Assembly (NCBI RefSeq): GCF_001045675.1 | Contig: NZ_LEKT01000002.1 | Location: 90,299-154,298 of the forward strand | DNA: 64,000 nucleotides | Reading direction: 5' to 3' | From: Megasphaera cerevisiae DSM 20462 | GTDB taxonomy: Bacteria > Bacillota > Negativicutes > Veillonellales > Megasphaeraceae | Shown: piece by piece, positions 1 to 8,524 of the stretch | How positions within the stretch are numbered: the stretch's first letter is position 1 | How the letters are laid out: each line of letters opens with the position of its first letter | Made by a program: the position numbers and the translations under genes | Notes under the pieces: generated by a model | What the model was told of the DNA's origin: nothing | Database searches by the model: none | Seen by the model: the letters and a program-made list of their open reading frames with translations, nothing else

Positions 1-760
1 GACTGGCCACAGACGGTTCCCCGATGACCCACAGGGCAAATGGTTCTGCCTTGACAAGCAGACGGTCCTCATAGCCCAGTTCCTCAAACAGAGCCGGCGC
101 TTCCTTCTCCGGATAGCCCGTGACAATCCGATCTACGAGGGTATCGGCAAAAACACAAGCAGCGGTGAGCCATGCCGTAAAACCCGCCGGCAGCTGCCAT
201 GCTGCCGCATATTGCAGAACGCACTGCCGCAGCAGCTGCCCATTGTTATCATTCAGTTCCGTCGGCAGCATGATCAGGCCTTTGTCTGCCGCTCCGTCAT
301 AGAATCGATACCGTTCATATAAAAATTTCGTCAATTTTCCCGGAAAAGTCGAAGCCGGGCAATCTTCCAAGGCATCCGTGCCGTCAAAGGCAATGCCGGC
401 CTCCGTCGTATTGGATATAACGAATTCCAGAGTCGCCATATGGGCCAGTGCCATAAAGTCTTGGTATTCTTCTTTGGCGCTGAGCACCGTTTCAATAGAT
501 GTAATGACCCTGTTTTCCGTATATACGCTGCCATTCCGCCGGCCGCGCAGGCATACGGTATACAGATTATTCTGCCTGGCAAAGCGGTCCGTTCTGCCGG
601 CCCGGGGCAGGATGACGGCAATATTACCGTTAAAGTCGTTTTTTTCATTGGCCACATCAATGGCATAATCTGCAAAAGCCCGCAGAAAATTCCCTTCGCC
701 GAACTGCAAAACCTTGACCGGCCGGGATATGTGCTGATACAAATCACTTACATTTTCCAT
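1..760 (-). CDS. uxaB: Tagaturonate reductase (altronate oxidoreductase), C-terminus outside window
   Basis: Cytoplasmic NAD-dependent reduction of D-tagaturonate to D-altronate in galacturonate catabolism. The minus frame is open from an ATG at 760 to the window edge, giving about 253 codons; the C-terminal part lies outside. The N-terminus has the mannitol-dehydrogenase-family nucleotide motif GEGNFLRAF, and near the cut end LVDRIVTGYPEKE matches the conserved DRI segment of UxaB. A Shine-Dalgarno AAGGAG lies about 10 nt before the ATG. The gene starts 29 nt after the uxaC stop, so the two are probably one transcript. UxuB-type fructuronate reductase is an alternative, but a separate longer uxuB is present at 6.9 kb. 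Assignment to UxaB is from motifs and context only. Confidence 0.82.
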   Translation of the reverse strand, partial: MENVSDLYQHISRPVKVLQFGEGNFLRAFADYAIDVANEKNDFNGNIAVILPRAGRTDRFARQNNLYTVCLRGRRNGSVYTENRVITSIETVLSAKEEYQDFMALAHMATLEFVISNTTEAGIAFDGTDALEDCPASTFPGKLTKFLYERYRFYDGAADKGLIMLPTELNDNNGQLLRQCVLQYAAAWQLPAGFTAWLTAACVFADTLVDRIVTGYPEKEAPALFEELGYEDRLLVKAEPFALWVIGEPSVAS

Positions 761-789
761 TATGGTGTATCTCCTTATAGGTGGAACGA

Positions 790-2199
790 TTATAATTTGA
801 ACTGAAAATACGCAGCTGCATTATAGTAACAAATATTTTCTACAAGACGCCCCAGCGTTTCCATGTCATCAGGATATTCACCATTTTCCACAAGACTGCC
901 AATCCAATTGCAGAGAATGCGTCGGTAATATTCATGCCGGGCATAGGAAAGAAAGGACCGAGAATCGGTAAGCATGCCCAAAATATTTCCGAATACAGAA
1001 AAATTGGCAATGCTCGTCATTTGGTCAATCATCCCTTGCTTTGTATCGTTGAACCACCAAGGAGCCCCCTGCTGTATCTTGCCACAGGCTTCGGTTCCCT
1101 GGAACGACCCAATAACAGACCCGATCAGCGCATTATCCGAAGGCGTACCGGAATACAAAATTGTCTTAGGCAGAATATCCCGTTCATTTAAATGATCGAG
1201 GAATGCCACCAGACCTTTACCGCAATTCCCTTCAGCAATGCAGTCAAATCCGGTATCCGGGCCAAGTTTTTTAAACATTTTTGTATTGTTGTCACGCAAT
1301 GTTGCATAGTGTATCTGCATTACCCAGCCTCGCTTGGAATATTCTCCGGCAAGATATGTCAAAACGGCAGTTTTATATATTTCTATTTCCTCTTGGGTGA
1401 CAGCCTGTTCACTTAACCCCTTGGCAATAATAACATTGACAGCTTCTTCATCGGCTTCGCGGCAAAAAACATATTCCAGCGCATGATCCGTTGCGCGACA
1501 ACCCATTTTTTCAAAAAAATCAATGCGTGTATTCATTGCCCGGCGAATATCTGCCATAGTTTTAATCGGCACACCGGCAGCATTGCTTAAGCGTTTCATA
1601 TATGCGGCATAACCGATCTTATCAATATTCATCAATTTGTCCGGCCGCATAGCTGGATATACCTTGGCACTGCAGCTTTGTTCCTCCTGCAGCTTCTGAT
1701 GCCATTTTAAATCGTCAGCCGGATCATCTGTCGTGCAAATCACACGGACATTAGATTTCCTGATAATTCCCTGTACTCCCATATCGCTCTCTTTTAATTT
1801 ATCATTACAAATCTTAAAAATTTCTTTAGCCGTTTTTTCATTTAGAGGCGTCATAATGTTAAAATAACGCTGCAGCTCTAAATGACTCCAATGGTATAGC
1901 GGATTGCCAATCGATTTTGAAAGCGCTTTCGCATACTCTTCAAATTTTTCCCAATCCGTTGCGGTCTGTCCCGTCACCTTTTCTTCTGGTATACCATTGG
2001 CACGAATAAGGCGCCACTTATAGTGATCTCCGCCAAGCCAGACCTCCGAAATGCTTTTAAAATGGTGATCTTCTGCTATTTCCTGCGGAGAAATGTGACA
2101 ATGATAATCTATAATAGGCATGTTTTCAGCATGGTCATGAAATAAACGGCGTGCTGTTTCCGTTTCCAGTAAGAAATCTCTATCCATAAATTTTTTCAT
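790..2199 (-). CDS. uxaC: Uronate isomerase (glucuronate isomerase)
   Basis: Isomerises D-glucuronate to D-fructuronate and D-galacturonate to D-tagaturonate, the shared first step of the pathway. The 469-residue protein is the usual family length. The metal-binding HCHISPQEI motif (His33, His35) sits in the N-terminal strand of an amidohydrolase-like barrel, followed by the family segment EVWLGGDHYKWR. ATG start with a GAGGAG ribosome site 11 nt upstream. It is first gene of the uxaC-uxaB transcript and is divergent from the LacI-type regulator at 2541; a palindromic operator and a symmetric promoter lie between them. It is thus probably controlled by that regulator (inference). Confidence 0.93.
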   Translation of the reverse strand: MKKFMDRDFLLETETARRLFHDHAENMPIIDYHCHISPQEIAEDHHFKSISEVWLGGDHYKWRLIRANGIPEEKVTGQTATDWEKFEEYAKALSKSIGNPLYHWSHLELQRYFNIMTPLNEKTAKEIFKICNDKLKESDMGVQGIIRKSNVRVICTTDDPADDLKWHQKLQEEQSCSAKVYPAMRPDKLMNIDKIGYAAYMKRLSNAAGVPIKTMADIRRAMNTRIDFFEKMGCRATDHALEYVFCREADEEAVNVIIAKGLSEQAVTQEEIEIYKTAVLTYLAGEYSKRGWVMQIHYATLRDNNTKMFKKLGPDTGFDCIAEGNCGKGLVAFLDHLNERDILPKTILYSGTPSDNALIGSVIGSFQGTEACGKIQQGAPWWFNDTKQGMIDQMTSIANFSVFGNILGMLTDSRSFLSYARHEYYRRILCNWIGSLVENGEYPDDMETLGRLVENICYYNAAAYFQFKL

Positions 2200-2238
2200 A
2201 ATATACTAACTCCTCTCCTATATATCCCGCTCATTTAT

Positions 2239-2252
2239 TGTAAGCGCTTACA
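2239..2252. promoter_or_regulatory. Perfect 14-bp palindromic operator (LacI-family/cre-like)
   Basis: TGTAAGCGCTTACA is a perfect palindrome with a central CG, the shape of LacI/GalR-family operators. It lies about 40 nt upstream of uxaC, just downstream of the predicted uxaC transcription start, where a bound repressor would block elongation or initiation. It also fits the CcpA cre consensus. Because HPr here lacks Ser46 (see ptsH), the adjacent LacI-type regulator is the more likely ligand (inference). Confidence 0.65.
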
Positions 2253-2257
2253 TTTTT

Positions 2258-2296
2258 ATTGACATAAATGTACCATTAAGATACATTTATGTCAAT
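2258..2296. promoter_or_regulatory. Self-symmetric inverted repeat carrying divergent promoters
   Basis: Two perfect 15-bp arms (2258-2272 and 2282-2296) flank a 9-bp spacer. Each arm carries TTGACA at its outer end and, read in the other direction, the complement of TACATT. On both strands this yields TTGACA, 17 nt, TACATT: plus strand -35 at 2259-2264 and -10 at 2282-2287, minus strand the mirror image. The minus promoter would drive uxaC; the plus promoter points to the regulator. The symmetry also makes it a candidate regulator site. Promoter activity is inferred. Confidence 0.6.
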
Positions 2297-2486
2297 ATTA
2301 TATGCTATTTCTGTATCGTTTTTTGTAAATCACGGCTTATCTATACCTTTTTCTCATTTTAAAGTATGTGAAAAAATAATCAAATTAGTTTTTTTTACGT
2401 ATTTCTATGCGATACAAGAATAATCTTTTTATTTTACATACTAAAAGATTAAATACCTACCAACCTATGCCTTGTTCAAAAAAATA

Positions 2487-2495
2487 TGATATAAT
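2487..2495 (+). promoter_or_regulatory. Extended -10 element of the LacI-type regulator
   Basis: TGATATAAT, an extended -10 (TG-N-TATAAT), lies 46 nt before the regulator ATG. No good -35 is seen at 17 nt, which is common for extended -10 promoters. This is probably the main regulator promoter; the symmetric promoter 200 nt upstream could be a second one. Confidence 0.5.
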
Positions 2496-2540
2496 AAGTG
2501 AAAAATAAACAAAAAACATCCTATTGAGGACTGATATTCC

Positions 2541-3542
2541 ATGAATATAACTATTTATGATATTGCGCAGCAATGCAATGTCTCTATTGCCACGGTTTCA
2601 CGAGTCCTGAACGGCAGCAGCCGGGTCAGCGAAAAAACAAGGGCCTTCATTCTCCAAACAATGAAGGATATGGGATATAAGCCCAATCCTTTTGCCCGGG
2701 GGCTGGGACTGGATTCCATGAAAATCATCGGGGTCATTTGCACGGACGTGGCGGATATTTTCTACGCGCATGCCGTATCCTTGCTCGAAGACGGCCTGCG
2801 CCAGCATCATTTTGACGTCATGCTGTCCAACACAGGAACAGATACGGGGCGGAACAGCAAATATATCACAGATTTGACGGCCAAACACGTTGATGCCATC
2901 ATTACGATCGGTACCCCTTTTTCTTCTGAAGCTGATATCCGCCAGCTGCAAAAAGTGGCCGAAACAATCCCCGTCATTACGATCAACAGCGACTATCATC
3001 AACCTAACATGTATAGCGTCGTCTGCAATGAAAAAGAGGGCATGCGTTCTGCCGTCCATGCGCTGGCAAAAAAGGGGTGCCAATCTGTCTTATATTTGTA
3101 TGACGCCCTGACCTATAGCGGACGGCACAAGTTAGACGGCTTTCGTGAAGGCATCCGTGAGCTGAAGCTGGATGCTTCCGCCAAACTAATCCAGCAAATC
3201 CCGCGGACCCTGGCGGCTGCCGAAGCTATTATTGACAGGCTGATTGCCGCCGACGTCCATTTTGAGGCAATTCTTACGTCGGAGGACGTCTTGGCAGTCG
3301 GGGCCCAGCGGGCAGCCTTGCGGCACGGTCATGTCCTTCCTGTAATCGGCTGCAATAACTCGATTTTAGCCCAGTGTGCTACTCCTACGTTGTCCAGCCT
3401 GGACAACAAGCTGGCTAATCTTTGCGCCGCTGCCGTCAATCTGATCATTCAACTCACAGAAACCGACGGCGCCGCCGTTCCTGTACGAACGGAATTCAAT
3501 GCCGAATTGGTAGAACGGGAAAGCTTTCAAAGCCGCCCATGA
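2541..3542 (+). CDS. LacI/GalR-family transcriptional regulator of hexuronate genes
   Basis: A 333-residue repressor-type protein. An N-terminal helix-turn-helix (about residues 3-24: IYDIAQQCNVSIATVSRVLN) with the hinge region after it is followed by a periplasmic-binding-protein-like effector domain starting near IIGVICTDVADIFYAH. GAGG lies 13 nt before the ATG. It is divergent from uxaC and flanked by uronate genes on both sides, so it probably senses a uronate intermediate such as KDG (KdgR-like role, inference). A strong bidirectional terminator follows. The effector cannot be read from the sequence. Confidence 0.85.
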   Translation: MNITIYDIAQQCNVSIATVSRVLNGSSRVSEKTRAFILQTMKDMGYKPNPFARGLGLDSMKIIGVICTDVADIFYAHAVSLLEDGLRQHHFDVMLSNTGTDTGRNSKYITDLTAKHVDAIITIGTPFSSEADIRQLQKVAETIPVITINSDYHQPNMYSVVCNEKEGMRSAVHALAKKGCQSVLYLYDALTYSGRHKLDGFREGIRELKLDASAKLIQQIPRTLAAAEAIIDRLIAADVHFEAILTSEDVLAVGAQRAALRHGHVLPVIGCNNSILAQCATPTLSSLDNKLANLCAAAVNLIIQLTETDGAAVPVRTEFNAELVERESFQSRP

Positions 3543-3566
3543 TGGCGGCAGAAAGTCTGTCAGAAT

Positions 3567-3620
3567 AAAAACAGCACTATACCGTTAAATTTAAAATACT
3601 AACGGTATAGTGCTGTTTTT
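3567..3620. terminator. Bidirectional intrinsic terminator
   Basis: A long hairpin with perfectly matched arms (ACAGCACTATACCGTTA and its complement) is flanked by A-run on the left and T-run on the right. It lies between the convergent ends of the LacI-type regulator (3542) and the KDPG aldolase gene (3666), so it can stop transcription from both sides. Confidence 0.9.
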
Positions 3621-3665
3621 AATTTAGATGAAAGCTTTCTATGTAACGTAAAATGATCGAAACGA

Positions 3666-4301
3666 TTATCTGGCCGCCGCAACAGATGCTATAAATTTTT
3701 TAGCTGCCGCCGTAATTTCCTCTGCCGTTTTACCGCCGCCAGTAAGCGCTCCACCGGCACCGACGGCTATGCAGCCAGCTTTAATCCATTCACCGGCATT
3801 TTCAGCATTGACTCCTCCGGTCGGCATAAGCGGCGCCTGCGGAATAGGCCCGTGAATCGCCTTGACCGCTTTCATACCTAGAATTTCTCCCGGGAAAATT
3901 TTGATAACATCGGCCCCGGATTCCAGTGCGGCTAATACACCATTCAAAGTTGTTGTCCCCGGCATGACGGCAATGCGATAACGGTTACATAATTTGACCG
4001 TTTCCAAATCAAAAGCTGGTGACACAACAAATTGTGCTCCGCTCAAGATAGCAATACGGGCTGTTACGGCATCTAAAACAGTTCCTGCCCCAATTAATAC
4101 ATCGGAATTGCCGGCATATTTTTTTGATAATTCCGCAATAACTTCATGGGCCCGAGGCGTCGTGAAGGCTAGTTCAATGGCCGTCACGCCCCCCCGAATG
4201 CATGCATCGGACATAGCAATCGCTTCTGCAGCATCCTTCCCACGAATGACCGCGACGACGCCAATATCTTGAATTTTTTTGACTACATCAATCTTATCCA
4301 T
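3666..4301 (-). CDS. eda: 2-dehydro-3-deoxyphosphogluconate aldolase (KDPG/KHG aldolase)
   Basis: Cleaves KDPG to pyruvate and glyceraldehyde-3-phosphate, the last step of hexuronate breakdown. The 211-residue length is typical. The class I aldolase features are visible: Glu43 in AIELAFTTP, GAGTV after it, SPAFD in the middle, and the Schiff-base Lys134 in DVIKIFPGE, then the phosphate-binding PTGGV. It has its own predicted promoter (4354-4382). The KDG kinase that would make its substrate is not in the window. A dual 4-hydroxy-2-oxoglutarate aldolase activity is possible, as in E. coli Eda. Confidence 0.93.
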   Translation of the reverse strand: MDKIDVVKKIQDIGVVAVIRGKDAAEAIAMSDACIRGGVTAIELAFTTPRAHEVIAELSKKYAGNSDVLIGAGTVLDAVTARIAILSGAQFVVSPAFDLETVKLCNRYRIAVMPGTTTLNGVLAALESGADVIKIFPGEILGMKAVKAIHGPIPQAPLMPTGGVNAENAGEWIKAGCIAVGAGGALTGGGKTAEEITAAAKKFIASVAAAR

Positions 4302-4353
4302 GTGTAACTATCCCTCCATTACAAATTTCTCTTTTCAGCACATCTTGTTTATA

Positions 4354-4382
4354 ATAGTACGACCTATTCTCATCTTTGTCCA
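4354..4382 (-). promoter_or_regulatory. Predicted promoter of the KDPG aldolase gene
   Basis: On the minus strand TGGACA (4382-4377), 17 nt, TACTAT (4359-4354) lies about 45 nt upstream of the aldolase start. This is a reasonable vegetative promoter match; no start site is proven. Confidence 0.5.
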
Positions 4383-4429
4383 TGCTGTTCCTTGTTATTT
4401 TAAAATGTTTTCATAATATTATAAAACAA

Positions 4430-4466
4430 ATGAGTATAATGCTAGACGCACTATACTCATTAAAAA
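4430..4466 (-). terminator. Terminator after the MHS transporter
   Basis: Arms ATGAGTATAATGC and GCACTATACTCAT (one mismatch) with a 5-nt loop lie just downstream of the transporter stop. On the minus strand they are followed by TTTGTTTT. This separates the transporter transcript from the aldolase gene. Confidence 0.75.
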
Positions 4467-4474
4467 ATCATACA

Positions 4475-5812
4475 CTACATTGCATCATCCAATGCATTGA
4501 GATCGCGTCCAGTCGTATCCTCAGAAAAATACGCACCGAAAAAGCTTGCTAACGAGAATACTATAATCATAATAGCTAAAGGCCACCAACTGCCTACAGT
4601 TGCCGCAACTAATGCTGCTGCAATGATAGGACCAAAACCAGTAGCTACTAATCCGGCAATTTCTTTTGCCAAAGAAACTAATGTAACACGGCGCCTAGCC
4701 CCGAATAATTCGGCCATGGTAACATTTTCCAATGCAAATAATCCCTGAACACCAATATTTAATCCAATGACCATGGCAATCGTTAATACAATAGGATTTT
4801 TTGTTTCAAAAAGAAACATCATCGGAATTGCATAAATAGCTGTCGCCAAAGATAATATCATATACATTTTACGTCTGCCAATACGATCCCCAAGATAGCC
4901 TACAATTGGAATTGTAAAAAAAGAAACAATGGAAGAAATAATGTTGGCTTCTGTTGCTACTGTTTTTTGCATGGCCAATACAGTAACAATAAATCCTGCA
5001 AAATATGTCTGCATCAAACCGCTGTTACCTGCTTGCCCAAATCGAAGTGCCAAAGCAATAAGGAAACTTTTTTTGCCTGTTTTATTAGGTCTATCACTAA
5101 TTTCACCTGCAAGTTGTTTTTGCCGTTCTTCTTCCAATAATTTTTTCTTAGCCGCCATAACCGGGCTTTCTTTAACAAACATTCGAATCAAAACAGCCGC
5201 AATCATGACAACAAAGGATGCATAAAATGGAATCCTCCAACCCCAATCTAGGACAGCCTGTTTGTCAAGATTCATTAAAATAATTGTCCAAATAAGATTG
5301 GCAACCAATGTACCTGAGGATGTGCCTAAACAAACTAAACTTCCTATCAAACCACGGTTTTTCTTTTCACAGAATTCAGTTACCATAACTCCGGCGCCAC
5401 TAATTTCGGCCCCAGCACCCAGTCCTTGAATAATACGCAAAACAACTAATCCTATAGGTGCTAAAATACCAACTTCTTGATACGTAGGTAAAAAGCCAAT
5501 TAAAGTCGACGCAAGACCCATTAACGTAATGGTAACAAATAAAACGGTCCGACGACCCAATTTATCCCCAATATGACCAAAAATAAAAGCACCAATCAAT
5601 CGAGCTACATATCCAGCACCATATGTTCCCATTGCCATGATAAGCCCCATAGCCGGACTTGATTCTGGAAAAAATATTTCTGAAAATACAATCGCTGCTG
5701 CTAAAGAATATAATTGGAAGTCCATAAACTCCATTGCTGTACCCAGCCACCCACTCGCTGCAACTTTAACCAATTCTTTTGTTTCAATCTGATAAGAGTT
5801 TCCCTGGCTCAT
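4475..5812 (-). CDS. MFS transporter of the metabolite:H+ symporter (MHS) type
   Basis: A 445-residue inner-membrane permease with about 12 hydrophobic segments. The cytoplasmic loop motif GHIGDKLGRRTVL near residue 80 and the repeat GYLGDRIGRRKMY in the second half are the MFS signature; the start region resembles the ShiA/KgtP/ProP group of organic-acid symporters. Set among uronate genes, it probably imports a hexuronate or aldonate (inference). This is unusual, since E. coli ExuT-type uronate carriers belong to another MFS branch. It precedes no gene within its transcript before the terminator at 4430. The substrate is not determinable from sequence. Confidence 0.8.
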   Translation of the reverse strand: MSQGNSYQIETKELVKVAASGWLGTAMEFMDFQLYSLAAAIVFSEIFFPESSPAMGLIMAMGTYGAGYVARLIGAFIFGHIGDKLGRRTVLFVTITLMGLASTLIGFLPTYQEVGILAPIGLVVLRIIQGLGAGAEISGAGVMVTEFCEKKNRGLIGSLVCLGTSSGTLVANLIWTIILMNLDKQAVLDWGWRIPFYASFVVMIAAVLIRMFVKESPVMAAKKKLLEEERQKQLAGEISDRPNKTGKKSFLIALALRFGQAGNSGLMQTYFAGFIVTVLAMQKTVATEANIISSIVSFFTIPIVGYLGDRIGRRKMYMILSLATAIYAIPMMFLFETKNPIVLTIAMVIGLNIGVQGLFALENVTMAELFGARRRVTLVSLAKEIAGLVATGFGPIIAAALVAATVGSWWPLAIMIIVFSLASFFGAYFSEDTTGRDLNALDDAM

Positions 5813-5848
5813 TCTTGATACACCGCCTTCTCTTGAAAAAATAAGACA

Positions 5849-6865
5849 CTAGAAAGTAAGAATAATTTTTAAAACCTTATCTAGATTTTCATCATTGTAT
5901 TTAAAGGCTTTATCCGCATCTGTAAAATGAAATGTATTGGTCACAATTTCTTTAGGTTGGACTTTCCCTTCCTTGAACCAGTGAATAACCTCTGGAAAAC
6001 GGTAATTATTTAATCGAGTACCAATAATTTCTAATTCCTTACTCATGATATCAACCTGGCGGATCGGAAATTCAACAGTAGAAAAACCTAATACAACAAT
6101 ACGACCAGCCTGACTTGGTAATTTTTGAATACATGTCTGGAGAATTTTAACATTTCCGGTTGCTTCGTAAATGAGATTAAAACCTTCGCCATTCGTAAAC
6201 CGTTCCATAGCATCAACAATATCGGTTGTCTTTCCATTGACAACCAGGTCTGCTCCCATTTGTTTTGCTTTTTCAAGGCGACTTTCAACAATATCTAATA
6301 TTGCAACCTTAGCCCCTTTCATTTTCGCCACTTGGAGAATAATTAAGCCAATAGGGCCTGCTCCGCAAATAAGCACCGTATCTTCACTCGTCAAGCGTCC
6401 TCGATGAGCAACCTGGGCCCCAATAGAGTACGGTTCAATCGTAGCTGCAATTTCCCAAGGAATATCTTTTGAAATCTGATTAAGCTGATCCTGATCAACT
6501 GCCACATATTCCTGATATCCTCCATCACGATGAACACCCATAACATTTACGCTTTGACAAACGTTATGATGACCAATTTTACATGCATAGCAATGACCAC
6601 AAGAAACAACAGGATCAACAGCAATATGATCTCCTACAATCGCATTTTTTACATTAGCACCCACTTTAACAACTTCACCAACAAATTCGTGTCCTACAAC
6701 ACGCGGATATGTAGCAAACGCGTTTTTTCCATGATAAATGCCAACATCAGAACCACAAATTCCTGCTGCTTTAACTTTTAAAAGTACCTGATTAGCAGTA
6801 ATTTCGGGGATTTCACGTTCTACAACACTAATTTTTTCCGGTTCTTCAACAATAACAGCTTTCAT
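5849..6865 (-). CDS. Zinc-dependent alcohol dehydrogenase, RspB/L-galactonate dehydrogenase type
   Basis: A 338-residue medium-chain dehydrogenase oxidising a polyol or sugar acid with NAD(P). Catalytic zinc ligands Cys37 (GICGSD), His59 and Glu60 (GHE), structural zinc cysteines 89, 92, 95 and 103, and the nucleotide motif GAGPIGL are present. AGICGSD, YPRVVGHEF, DPVVSCGHCYAC and GVHRDGG resemble E. coli RspB and, more distantly, YjjN. It lies between uxuB and the transporter with short gaps, so it is probably in the uxuA-uxuB operon. It may feed a further aldonate (L-galactonate, L-gulonate or similar) into the pathway; the substrate is inferred. Confidence 0.83.
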   Translation of the reverse strand: MKAVIVEEPEKISVVEREIPEITANQVLLKVKAAGICGSDVGIYHGKNAFATYPRVVGHEFVGEVVKVGANVKNAIVGDHIAVDPVVSCGHCYACKIGHHNVCQSVNVMGVHRDGGYQEYVAVDQDQLNQISKDIPWEIAATIEPYSIGAQVAHRGRLTSEDTVLICGAGPIGLIILQVAKMKGAKVAILDIVESRLEKAKQMGADLVVNGKTTDIVDAMERFTNGEGFNLIYEATGNVKILQTCIQKLPSQAGRIVVLGFSTVEFPIRQVDIMSKELEIIGTRLNNYRFPEVIHWFKEGKVQPKEIVTNTFHFTDADKAFKYNDENLDKVLKIILTF

Positions 6866-6881
6866 TATAAATCCCTCCTAA

Positions 6882-8489
6882 TTAGTCGTTTATATATTTC
6901 ACTAACGTATTCCGAACCGCATGTGGCCCTGCAATCAATTCTTTAAAATATTCCTCGATTTTTCCGCCCAAGCCGGCTTTATACAAGTCACTGCCGAAAA
7001 TATCTTTGTTGGAAAGAATCGATTTCAATTTTCCATCTGCGGAAGCCGGATTACCCAGCATCACACCCTGAAGCGCAGCTTGTACATTTTCAAGCAGCGG
7101 ATCAGAACTTGGCTCAAAGGTCTGCCCTTCATCGTCAACAGCCAGCAAATACCGGCACCAGCCCGCAATGGCCAGCGGAATATATTTCAAATCGGAAGCT
7201 TTATCGCCATACGCTTTGATCGTTTCGCCAAAGCGTATGCCAACCTTTTGCGAGGTATCGGTTGCAATACGCTGCGGGGTATCGGGAAGGTTGCCATTGG
7301 TAAGGCGTTCTTCCAATACTTCCTTGATAAAATCTTGTGGATTCAGCACACCCGGATTGGTAACGACAGGTAACCCTTCTTGGTACCCGATTTTTTCGAT
7401 AAGGCCTTTAAGCTGAGGATCCTTCATTTCATCAGCAATCAGTGTATATCCTAAAAGGCAGCCATATACGGCAAGAGCTGTATGCAGCGGATTGAGGCAG
7501 GTGCAAACTTTCATGCGTTCGACTTTATCAACCGTCGTGCGATCTGTAAAAATGACGCCTGTTTTTTCCAGAGCAGGGCGACCATTAGGAAAGGTATCTT
7601 CTATAACTAGATATTGGGCGTTTTCCGCATTAACAAATGCAGCATATGTTCCTTTGTGGGTATGAATCAGTTCTGTATCGCCAAAGCCCAAATCAGCCAG
7701 ATATTGCTGCACCTTCGCAGAGGAACGCGGTGTAATTTTATCGATCATGCTCCACGGAAAGGTCACTTTATTTTTGTCATTTACATAATTGGCAAAACCC
7801 TGTTCAACTACGCCGTTTGCGACCCATTGTTCTGCAAAGGTCAGTATCGCCGCTTTGATTTTATCACCGTTATGAGAGCAGTTATCTAGACTCAGGAAAG
7901 CAAATGGATACGCGCCAGCTTTATACCGGGCATAGGCAAGCGCCGCAATGCAGCCCATAGAGCTCTTGGCCTGTTCGGGTCCATTTTTCAGGTCTTCTAC
8001 CACTGCAGGGAAATACGTACCCGCATAATCCGTCAATTTATAGCCCTTTTCCGTGATGGTAAAACTAGCTATCTGGAGTGACGGTGCGGTAAATATTTCC
8101 TTCAGGCGTTGCCAATCTTCTGCAAAGTCCGGGCGGCATACTACAGATTCCATAACCGACCCAATGACCTCTTTATCAAAACGACCATTCGCATACATGG
8201 TTACTGCCAGGCTCAAATTATCAAAAGGACGGTATACTTTTTCAATCACTTCTTCATCATACGTTTCCGCGGTAATGATGCCCGTTTTCGCAACTCCGGT
8301 ATTGAGCAGGTGCTGTTGCAGCGCAGCAATAAACGCGCGAAAAATATTACCGCCGCCAAAATGAATCCACTGCGGTGTTTTGCGAGTTGCTGAGGCAACA
8401 GCATCCGCGTCAAACTGATATAACATCATATCCTTATCTTCCCATACAGCCTTATCCCGTATCAAACTCTGACGATTTAAATGCAACAT
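6882..8489 (-). CDS. uxuB: Fructuronate reductase (mannitol dehydrogenase family)
   Basis: NADH-dependent reduction of D-fructuronate to D-mannonate. The 535-residue protein has the family nucleotide-binding motif HFGGGNIFRAF near residues 43-53 and the signature DKITPRSS in the middle, followed by the C-terminal mannitol dehydrogenase domain. It starts 35 nt after the stop of uxuA, the next enzyme, so both are probably cotranscribed from the promoter at 9692-9720. Context favours UxuB over mannitol or arabitol dehydrogenase. Confidence 0.88.
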   Translation of the reverse strand: MLHLNRQSLIRDKAVWEDKDMMLYQFDADAVASATRKTPQWIHFGGGNIFRAFIAALQQHLLNTGVAKTGIITAETYDEEVIEKVYRPFDNLSLAVTMYANGRFDKEVIGSVMESVVCRPDFAEDWQRLKEIFTAPSLQIASFTITEKGYKLTDYAGTYFPAVVEDLKNGPEQAKSSMGCIAALAYARYKAGAYPFAFLSLDNCSHNGDKIKAAILTFAEQWVANGVVEQGFANYVNDKNKVTFPWSMIDKITPRSSAKVQQYLADLGFGDTELIHTHKGTYAAFVNAENAQYLVIEDTFPNGRPALEKTGVIFTDRTTVDKVERMKVCTCLNPLHTALAVYGCLLGYTLIADEMKDPQLKGLIEKIGYQEGLPVVTNPGVLNPQDFIKEVLEERLTNGNLPDTPQRIATDTSQKVGIRFGETIKAYGDKASDLKYIPLAIAGWCRYLLAVDDEGQTFEPSSDPLLENVQAALQGVMLGNPASADGKLKSILSNKDIFGSDLYKAGLGGKIEEYFKELIAGPHAVRNTLVKYIND

Positions 8490-8524
8490 AATATACAGCT
8501 CCTCCTTTATGTGTATAAATTAAT

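Noticed and set aside
2598..3083. Minus-strand frame over the LacI-type regulator
   Set aside because: Shadow of a clear regulator gene.
6921..7373. Plus-strand open frame over uxuB
   Set aside because: Antisense to a conserved enzyme gene, low-complexity composition and no start signal.
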